Origin: Synanceia verrucosa
Lineage: Eukaryota; Chordata; Actinopteri; Perciformes; Synanceiidae
NCBI GenBank assembly: GCA_029721515.1
Contig: CM056553.1
Span: 251,001 to 315,000, forward strand
Reading direction: 5' to 3'
Length of the DNA stretch: 64,000 nt
Made by a program: the position numbers and the translations under genes. The notes under the pieces are model-generated. The model worked only from the letters and a program-made list of their open reading frames with translations, searched no databases and had not been told where the DNA came from. Below, one piece after another: positions 54,701 to 64,000 of this stretch. The first letter of the stretch is position 1. Each line of letters starts with the position of its first letter.

Positions 54701-57535
54701 ACCAGATATTATATCAGATGTTAGACCAGATGTTAAACCAGATGTTAGACCCGATGTTAACTCAGATGTTAAACCAGATGTTCAACCAGATGTTAGATCA
54801 GATGTTAGACCAGATGTTAAACCGAATGTTAAACCAAATGTTAAACCAGATGTTAGATCAGATGTTAGATCAGGTATTAAACCAGATGTTTAACCAGATG
54901 TTAGATCAGATGTTAAACCAGATGATAGACCAAATGTTAAACCAGATGTTAGATCAAATGTTAGACCAGATGTTAAACCAAATGTTAAACCAGACATTAC
55001 ACCAAATGTTAAACCAGATGTTAGATCAGATGTTAAACCAGATGGTAGACCAGATGTTAGATCAGATGTTAAACCAGATGTTAGACCAAATGTTAAACCA
55101 GATGTTTGACCAAATGTTAAACCAGATGTTAAACCAAATGTTAAACCAGATGTTAGATCAGATGTTAAACCAGATGTTAAACCAGATGTTAGATAAGATG
55201 TTAGACCAGATGTTAAACCAGATGTTTGACCAGATGTTAAACCAGATGTTAAACCAGATGTTAGATCAGATGTTAAACCAAATGGTAAACCAGATGTTAG
55301 ACCAAATGTTAAACCAGATGTTAGATCAGATGTTAAACCAGATGGTAGACCAGATGTTAGATCAGATGTTAAACCAGATGTTAGACCAAATGTTAAACCA
55401 GATGTTTGACCAAATGTTAGACCAGGTGTTAGATCAGATGTTTAACCAGCTGTTAGACCAAATGTTAAATCAGATGTTAAACCAGATGTTAAACCAGATG
55501 ATAGGCCAAATGTTAAACCAGATGTTAGATCAGATGTTAGACCAGATGTTTAACCAGATGTTAGACCAAATGTTAAACCAAATGTTAAACCAGATGTTAG
55601 ATCAGATGTTTAACCAGATGTTCGACCAGATTTTAAACCAGATGTTAAACCAGATGTTAGATAAGATGTTAGACCAGATGTTAAACCAGATATTATATCA
55701 GATGTTAAACCAGATATTATATCAGATGTTAGACCAGATGTTAAACCAGATGTTAGACCCGATGTTAACTCAGATGTTAAACCAGATGTTAGATCAGATG
55801 TTAGACCAGATGTTAAACCGAATGTTAAACCAAATGTTAAACCAGATGTTAGATCAGATGTTAGATCAGGTATTAAACCAGATGTTTAACCAGATGTTAG
55901 ATCAGATGTTAAACCAGATGTTAAACCAGATGATAGACCAAATGTTAAACCAGATGTTAGATCAAATGTTAGACCAGATGTTAAACCAAATGTTAAACCA
56001 GACATTACACCAAATGTTAAACCAGATGTTAGATCAGATGTTAAACCAGATGGTAGACCAGATGTTAGATCAGATGTTAAACCAGATGTTAGACCAAATG
56101 TTAAACCAGATGTTTGACCAAATGTTAAACCAGATGTTAAACCAAATGTTAAACCAGATGTTAGATCAGATGTTAAACCAGATGTTAAACCAGATGTTAG
56201 ATAAGATGTTAGACCAGATGTTAAACCAGATATTATATCAGATGTTAAACCAGATATTATATCAGATGTTAGACCAGATGTTAAACCAGATGTTAGACCC
56301 GATGTTAAATCAGATGTTAAACCAGATGTTCAACCAGATGTTAGATCAGATGTTAGACCAGATGTTAAACCAAATGTTAAACCAAATGTTAAACCCGATG
56401 ATAGACCAAATGTTAAACCAGATGTTAGATCAGATGTTAGACCAGGTGTTAGATCAGATGTTTAACCAGATGTTAGACCAAATGTTAAATCAGATGTTAA
56501 ACCAGATGTTAAACCAGATGTTAGATAAGATGTTAGACCAGATGTTAAACCAGATATTATATCAGATGTTAGACCAGATGTTAAACCAGATGTTAGACCG
56601 GATGTTAAGTCAGATGTTAAACCAGATGTTCAACCAGATGTTAGATCAGATGTTAGACCAGATGTTAAACCAGATGTTAGCTCAGATGTTAAACCAGATG
56701 TTAGACCAGATTTTAAACCAGATGTTAGATCAGATGTTAAACCAGATGTTAGACCAAATGTTAAACCAGATGTTAAACCAGATGTTAGACCAAATGTTAG
56801 ACCAGATGTTAAACCAGATATTATATCAGATGTTAAACCAGATATTATATCAGATGTTAGACCAGATGTTAAACCAGATGTTAGACCCGATGTTAAATCA
56901 GATGTTAAACCAGATGTTAAACCAGATATTATATCAGATGTTAGACCAGATGTTAAACCAGATGTTAAACCCGATGTTAAATCAGATGTTAAACCAGATG
57001 TTCAACCAGATGTTAGATCAGATGTTAGACCAGATGTTAAACCAAATGTTAAACCAAATGTTAAACCCGATGATAGACCAAATGTTAAACCAGATGTTAG
57101 ATCAGATGTTAGACCAGGTGTTAGATCAGATGTTTAACCAGCTGTTAGACCAAATGTTAAATCAGATGTTAAACCAGATGTTAAACCAGATGTTAGATAA
57201 GATGTTAGACCAGATGTTAAACCAGATATTATATCAGATGTTAGACCAGATGTTAAACCAGATGTTAGACCGGATGTTAAGTCAGATGTTAAACCAGATG
57301 TTCAACCAGATGTTAGATCAGATGTTAGACCAGATGTTAAACCAGATGTTAGATAAGATGTTAGACCAGATGTTAAACCAGATATTAGATCAGATGTTAA
57401 ACCAGATGTTAGACCAGATTTTAAACCAGATGTTAGATCAGATGTTAAACCAGATGTTAGACCAAATGTTAAACCAGATGTTAAACCAGATGTTAGACCA
57501 AATGTTAAACCAGATGTTAAACCAGATGTTAACCC
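51797..57535. repeat. 12-bp satellite-like array CAGATGTTAAAC
   Basis: 5.7 kb, roughly 475 units. Variants: TTAAAC, TTAGAC, TTAGAT; CAGATG or CAAATG; ATATTATAT blocks. Since 12 is a multiple of 3, one plus-strand frame stays open for very long stretches as (MLNQ/MLDQ)n, including 1039 codons at 54430-57549. No codon-usage signal, splice context or known protein supports a gene. Blocks of about 1 kb recur (the paired ATATTATATCAG motif near 53740, 54690, 55690, 56240 and 56820), so higher-order units exist. Confidence 0.97.
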
Positions 57536-57540
57536 TCTGT

Positions 57541-58204
57541 GGACCCTGATTGAGCCTTACACTACAGAAATGATCATTTAATCTTCTCCATTAGTAACAG
57601 TCTAACCTGCATGTGTTTAAATACAGCTGGTTTTAGATTTAAACGGAGTGTCTGATGTTTAAACTCCAGCTATTAAGATGCAGCTGCAGTCTGTATTCTA
57701 AAACCACATATTGCATCTTCTCTGTGGAATTCCCGACTGTAAATTTAACAGTGTCCATGTTGGCGATAAGACATGTGAACGTCTGTCTTGTCTTTGCAGG
57801 AGCTCAAGGCCACAGCGAGGACACGATAAGCTCTGAAAGATGCTCTTTGTCTGAACCAACACACTGGAAAAGTTTTTTTTTTTTATTTGATTCAGTTTTT
57901 ACTTCTGACAGGAAAGTCAGGCTGCTGGTGCAGATCTGGAGGGACTGTTCGATCATCAGTTTAATTAAAGGCATTTATTTTAAGACTCTGATGTTCAGAC
58001 GCTTGTTTATTTATTGTTTATTATTTAGTAAGGTGGAATACACTAATGCTTTCTAAACTGTAAGACAGATCTGTAGTCTGTACATAATCTATAATCTATA
58101 GTCTATACATATCTATATTTTTTTACAGCTTCTAGTTCAATTTCTATTTTTTTTCTGGAATTATTTGTGATTTCTGGACTTGTCCTGTAAACTGTATATT
58201 TACA
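57541..58204. other. Unique sequence after the 12-bp array
   Basis: AT-rich. Contains an exon-like start at 57800 (TCTTTGCAG before GAGCTCAAGGCC, open for nine codons to TAA at 57827-57829) and AATAAA-poor flanks. A 133-codon frame at 57655-58056 has no recognisable domain. Confidence 0.3.
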
Positions 58205-58498
58205 CCCATCAGTCATAACATCAGGACCGCTGACAGTGAACATCACTGATCATCTCCTCATCACATGAACATCTAGTCCTCGAGCTGATGTCAGGATTTT
58301 TCAGCAGTTTGACACCAAGAAGCAAACAGTGATGTCTGGAGGACTGGATCAGAGCTCTGCTGGGCTGTTCCTGGTCTGCAGGGGTCAGGATCTATCAAAA
58401 GCGGTCCAAAGAAGGACCAGTGGAGAACCAGAGATAGGGTCATGAGAGGACAAGGATCAGTGATCCAGGCTGGTGCTGGTGGTCTGATCCACCATGTG
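58205..58498 (-). mobile_element. Tc1/mariner-derived nonautonomous element, copy 2
   Basis: Begins CATCAGTCATAACATCAGGA, a terminal-repeat-like sequence, and contains ATCTATCAAAAGCGGTCCAA and CCAGAGATAGGGTCATGAGA, the reverse complement of a fish Tc1 transposase-end region. The right half matches 8811-8895 inverted. Confidence 0.65.
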
Positions 58499-59440
58499 AT
58501 GTGTGGATCTACTGACCTCTGACCTCCAGCAGCAGTATGAACTATTACTGGTTAGTTATTAGTTACTATTAATAGTTTAATATTTGAGCTACAAACAGAC
58601 GTTAGAAGAAGAAGGTTCAAACAAATAAAAGCGTCAGAGGTGAAAGCAAACATTTTTCTTGTGATTCCTCCGGAGGGTCGATCATGTCTGCACTGATATG
58701 TAACGCATGGATGTAGTGTGGGCGAGCTTTTTAAAAACCAGCGTTAGATTTATTCATTGCTTCCTCTTTTTTCCAGCTGTCATTTTCAGGCCAGCCCCCT
58801 GTGCAGAAACATGGTTTACCTGTATAAATTTTAGGCGTTTTCTTGACAAAAAAAAACCCAAAACTGCTAAACAATCACTGGGTGTTTCCCTTCACACTGG
58901 TAAACCTGAATCCCACAGCTGATGACAGCTCTGGCTGCTGGTTATCACACATCACCTGTTCAGTATGCAGGTGATTCCAGCAGCCAATCAGAACAGACGG
59001 TCAAACACACACCAAACACACGTTCCTGTAGACATAAATGCAGAATAAACACAGGCTTCATGAAAGAAACATGCAGATAAATATGTATGCAGATATTAAA
59101 GAGAACAGTGAGAGAAGCTGTGGAGGTGTGACAGCGTGACGCTCCCTTCTTGTTGTGTATAAACACTTTTCCACAGGTGAATGAAGTCATTCTTGTTCTC
59201 TCTCTGTGACCTTTCCTCCAGATCAGTCAGAGTTTCTGGAGGAACGTCCTCTGGATCTGTCCCAACATGTCTCTGTCCTCCAGGTTTGTTCCCATCCAGT
59301 AAAATCTGAATCTCACTTTGTTTCCCTGCAGCGTTTCTCCAGCCTGAGGTTTACTCTGGTTCGTCACTGAGCACTTCCTCTTGTTCAGAGAAAGAAAATG
59401 TAGGTATGTGTGTAGGTGAAAGTGGATCAAATGTGGAGGT
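58499..59440. other. Unique intergenic sequence
   Basis: No gene, RNA or repeat array recognised. Short open frames (58707-58922, 58960-59190, 59227-59430) show no domain. Confidence 0.4.
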
Positions 59441-62400
59441 AGATGTAGATTATATGTGGAGGTAGATGTAGATCATATGTGGAGGTAGATGTGGATCATA
59501 TGTGGAGGTAGATGTGGATCATATGTGGAGGTAGATGTGGATCAAATGTGGAGGTAGATGTAGATCATATGTGGAGGTAGATGTGGATCAAATGTGGAGG
59601 TAGATGTGGATCATATGTGGAGGTAGATGTGGATCATATGTGGAGGTAGATGTAGATCATATGTGGAGGTAGATGTAGATCATATGTGGAGGTAGATGTA
59701 GATCATATGTGGAGGTAGATGTGGATCAAATGTGGAGGTAGATGTGGATCATATGTGGAGGTAGATGTGGATCATATGTGGAGGTAGATGTGGATCATAT
59801 GTGGAGGTAGATGTGGATCAAATGTGGAGGTAGATGTAGATCATATGTGGAGGTAGATGTGGATCAAATGTGGAGGTAGATGTGGATCAAATGTGGAGGT
59901 GGATGTGGATCAAATGTGGAGGTAGATGTAGATCATATGTGGAGGTAGATGTGGATCATATGTGGAGGTAGATGTGGATCAAATGTGGAGGTAGATGTAG
60001 ATCATATGTGGAGGTAGATGTGGATCAAATGTGGAGGTAGATGTGGATCATATGTGGAGGTGGATGTAGATCATATGTGGAGATGGATGTGGATCAAATG
60101 TGGAGGTAGATGTGGATCATATGTGGAGGTGGATGTGGATCAAATGTGGAGGTGGATGTGGATCATATGTGGAGGTAGATGTGGATCAAATGTGGAGGTA
60201 GATGTGGATCAAATGTGGAGGTAGATGTGGATCATATGTGGAGGTAGATGTGGATCAAATGTGGAGGTAGATGTGGATCATATGTGGAGGTAGATGTGGA
60301 TCATATGTGGAGGTGGATGTGGATCAAATGTGGAGGTAGTTGTGGATCATATGTGGAGGTAGATGTGGATCATATGTGGAGGTGGATGTGGATCATATGT
60401 GGAGGTGGATGTGGATCATATGTGGAGGTGGATGTGGATCAAATGTGGAGGTAGATGTAGATCATATGTGGAGGTAGATGTGGATCATATGTGGAGGTAG
60501 ATGTGGATCATATGTGGAGGTGGATGTGGATCATATGTGGAGGTGGATGTGGATCAAATGTGGAGGTGGATGTGGATCAAATGTGGAGGTAGATGTGGAT
60601 CATATGTGGAGGTGGATGTGGATCATATGTGGAGGTGGATGTGGATCAAATGTGGAGGTAGATGTGGATCATATGTGGAGGTAGATGTGGATCATATGTG
60701 GAGGTAGATGTGGATCATATGTGGAGGTAGATGTGGATCATATGTGGAGGTGGATGTGGATCAAATGTGGAGGTAGATGTAGATCATATGTGGAGGTAGA
60801 TGTGGATCATATGTGGAGGTAGATGTGGATCATATGTGGAGGTGGATGTAGATCATATGTGGAGGTGGATGTGGATCAAATGTGGAGGTAGATGTGGATC
60901 ATATGTGGAGGTAGATGTGGATCATATGTGGAGGTAGATGTAGATCATATGTGGAGGTAGATGTGGATCATATGTGGAGGTGGATGTGGATCATATGTGG
61001 AGGTGGATGTGGATCATATGTGGAGGTAGATGTGGATCATATGTGGAGGTAGATGTGGATCATATGTGGAGGTGGATGTGGATCATATGTGGAGGTAGAT
61101 GTGGATCATATGTGGAGGTAGATGTGGATCATATGTGGAGGTAGATGTGGATCAAATGTGGAGGTAGATGTGGATCATATGTGGAGGTAGATGTGGATCA
61201 TATGTGGAGGTAGATGTGGATCAAATGTGGAGGTAGATGTGGATCATATGTGGAGGTGGATGTGGATCATATGTGGAGGTGGATGTGGATCAAATGTGGA
61301 GGTAGTTGTGGATCATATGTGGAGGTAGATGTGGATCATATGTGGAGGTAGATGTAGATCATATGTGGAGGTGGATGTGGATCATATGTGGAGGTGGATG
61401 TGGATCAAATGTGGAGGTAGATGTAGATCATATGTGGAGGTAGATGTGGATCATATGTGGAGGTAGATGTGGATCATATGTGGAGGTGGATGTGGATCAT
61501 ATGTGGAGGTGGATGTGGATCAAATGTGGAGGTAGATGTAGATCATATGTGGAGGTAGATGTGGATCATATGTGGAGGTAGATGTGGATCAAATGTGGAG
61601 GTAGTTGTGGATCAAATGTGGAGGTAGTTGTGGATCATATGTGGAGGTGGATGTGGATCATATGTGGAGGTGGATGTGGATCATATGTGGAGGTGGATGT
61701 GGATCAAATGTGGAGGTAGATGTGGATCATATGTGGAGGTAGATGTGGATCATATGTGGAGGTAGATGTGGATCATATGTGGAGGTGGATGTGGATCATA
61801 TGTGGAGGTGGATGTGGATCATATGTGGAGGTAGATGTGGATCATATGTGGAGGTAGATGTGGATCATATGTGGAGGTGGATGTGGATCATATGTGGAGG
61901 TGGATGTGGATCATATGTGGAGGTGGATGTGGATCATATGTGGAGGTAGATGTGGATCATATGTGGAGGTGGATGTGGATCATATGTGGAGGTGGATGTG
62001 GATCAAATGTGGAGGTAGATGTGGATCAAATGTGGAGGTAGATGTGGATCATATGTGGAGGTAGATGTAGATCATATGTGGAGGTAGATGTGGATCATAT
62101 GTGGAGGTGGATGTGGATCATATGTGGAGGTAGATGTGGATCATATGTGGAGGTAGTTGTGGATCAAATGTGGAGGTAGATGTGGATCATATGTGGAGGT
62201 GGATGTGGATCATATGTGGAGGTAGATGTGGATCATATGTGGAGGTAGATGTGGATCATATGTGGAGGTAGATGTGGATCAAATGTGGAGGTAGATGTGG
62301 ATCATATGTGGAGGTAGATGTGGATCATATGTGGAGGTAGATGTGGATCATATGTGGAGGTAGATGTGGATCATATGTGGAGGTAGATGTGGATCATATG

Positions 62401-63430
62401 TGGAGGTAGATGTAGATCATATGTGGAGGTGGATGTGGATCAAATGTGGAGGTAGTTGTGGATCAAATGTGGAGGTAGCTGTAGATCATATGTGGAGGTA
62501 GATGTGGATCAAATGTGGAGGTAGTTGTGGATCATATGTGGAGGTGGATGTAGATCATATGTGGAGGTGGATGTAGATCAAATGTGGAGGTAGATGTGGA
62601 TCATATGTGGAGGTAGATGTGGATCATATGTGGAGGTGGACGTGGATCATATGTGGAGGTGGATGTGGATCAAATGTGGGGGTAGATGTAGATCATATGT
62701 GGAGGTAGATGTGGATCATATGTGGAGGTGGATGTGGATCATATGTGGAGGTAGATGTGGATCATATGTGGAGGTGGACGTGGATCATATGTGGAGGTGG
62801 ATGTAGATTAAATGTGGAGGTGGACGTGGATCATATGTGGAGGTGGACGTGGATCAAATGTGGGGGTAGATGTGGATCATATGTGGAGGTAGATGTGGAT
62901 CAAATGTGGAGGTAGTTGTGGATCATATGTGGAGGTGGACGTAGATTAAATGTGGAGGTGGATGTGGATCAAATGTGGGGGTAGATGTAGATCATATGTG
63001 GAGGTAGATGTGGATCAAATGTGGAGGTAGTTGTGGATCATATGTGGAGGTGGATGTAGATTAAATGTGGAGGTAGATGTGGATCATATGTGGAGGTGGA
63101 TGTGGATCAAATGTGGAGGTAGATGTAGATCATATGTGGAGGTAGATGTGGATCAAATGTGGAGGTAGTTGTGGATCATATGTGGAGGTGGATGTAGATT
63201 AAATGTGGAGGTAGATGTGGATCAAATGTGGAGGTAGTTGTGGATCATATGTGGAGGTGGATGTAGATTAAATGTGGAGGTAGATGTAGATCATATGTGG
63301 AGGTGGATGTGGATCAAATGTGGAGGTAGATGTAGATCATATGTGGAGGTAGATGTGGATCAAATGTGGAGGTAGTTGTGGATCATATGTGGAGGTGGAT
63401 GTAGATTAAATGTGGAGGTAGATGTGGATT
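59441..63430. repeat. 23-bp minisatellite ATGTGGATCATATGTGGAGG
   Basis: About 173 units of 23 bases over 4 kb. Main variants: GATCATATG or GATCAAATG; GTAGATG, GTGGATG, GTAGTTG; late units with GATTAAATG. Diversity rises toward the right end (62450-63430). Strong strand skew, with C limited almost to the GATC. The 68-codon frames starting at ATGTGG are three-unit phase effects (3 x 23 = 69), not genes. Confidence 0.97.
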
Positions 63431-64000
63431 ATTTGACAGTGGGTATTAATACATATTTTTAGCTTGGGTCGGACTTGGACTAGCCTGGTCTTACCTGGCA
63501 TTCCTCCATTGAGAACTGATTTCAGACGGGAGGTGTGAAGTATGTTGAAGTTTGAAACAATTGGATCTGATTTTACCCACTCGCAAACGTTTGATGTATG
63601 TAACGCACCGCTAGCATTCAGGCTAGCCAACTCCTTAAAGGTAAAAAGTCGCCATAAAAATAAATACTCAAGTAGGCTAAAGTACAGATGCCTGAAAAAT
63701 CTATTTCCCATCTCTGGTATGTGTTCATCAGTGTTCCTCTTTACAGCTATCTGGACCTAAATATGTTCATCGGTCACTGAATATCAAAATGATTCATCAT
63801 AATCAATTAAGCAGAAGATTACGGAGGGCTACGGCCAGGCTAGCCTCGGACTGAAACTATGCCGCCTCATTCACAGCTCTACTTCCTGTTCTGCTAGCAA
63901 TGGTTGATGCACTTCCTGTCTTTTTCCCAGGAGATGAACCGATCTAAACCTTGATGTTATTCTTGTCTTCAATATGACAAGAAGAACAAGCTTAGCTGGA
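63431..64000. other. Unique sequence at the window end
   Basis: No supported exon. Two overlapping open frames (63406-63711 minus, 63542-63760 plus) lack recognisable domains. Confidence 0.4.

Noticed and set aside
54430..57549. 1039-codon (MLNQ)n protein
   Set aside because: 12-bp repeat translation; other 12-bp arrays would behave the same, and no splice or homology support exists.
59441..63430. Set of about ten 68-codon frames starting MWI
   Set aside because: Phase effect of a 23-bp repeat: three units make 69 bases, and frames end at a variant stop.

Overview
The window is teleost fish nuclear DNA. The evidence is vertebrate genes with short GT-AG introns, a selenoprotein T gene with an in-frame UGA, fish-type L2 LINE, tRNA-SINE, Tc1/mariner and Ty3/gypsy remnants, and an extreme load of tandem repeats. 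By my coordinates the arrays cover a little over 40% of the 64 kb. No bacterial, plasmid, phage or CRISPR content was seen. The species cannot be named from this alone.

Layout. 695-7808 (-): igfbp7, five coding exons, with a 3.4 kb minisatellite in intron 1. 9285-11495 (-): cox18, six coding exons. 12738-16154 (+): a selenoprotein T gene (selenot2-like), five coding exons, followed by a predicted 3'UTR intron and SECIS element. 18143-28933 (-): a nine-exon gene for a 481-residue protein with a Glu/Lys-rich centre and a C-terminal FYVE/RING-like cysteine cluster, which I do not recognise. It carries a Tc1 copy and two multi-kilobase arrays in its introns. 31714-34006 (+): rnf4, a SUMO-targeted ubiquitin ligase. 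35375-38391 (+): sqstm1 (p62), eight coding exons, with a perfect antioxidant-response-element match upstream. 38.5-64 kb: gene-poor DNA with a gypsy LTR remnant, a broken laminin-beta exon, a CpG-dense 61-bp array, a transposon-like element carrying a 32-bp array, a 5.7 kb 12-bp array and a 4 kb 23-bp array.

The genes do not form one pathway. rnf4 and sqstm1 both act in ubiquitin-dependent quality control, cox18 in cytochrome oxidase assembly, the selenoprotein in ER redox, and igfbp7 is secreted.

The most striking signal is that several minisatellites look amplified from splice junctions of the gene they sit in. In selenot2, 48 regularly spaced AG acceptors precede exon 3, every one in frame and stop-free. 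In igfbp7, exon 1's donor is the first unit of an array of CAG|GTGAG donors. In rnf4, an array of CCAG|GTAATAG units follows a CCAG|GTAATAC donor. In selenot2 intron 4, repeats of the exon 5 acceptor region run up to that exon, and a related array lies downstream of the gene.
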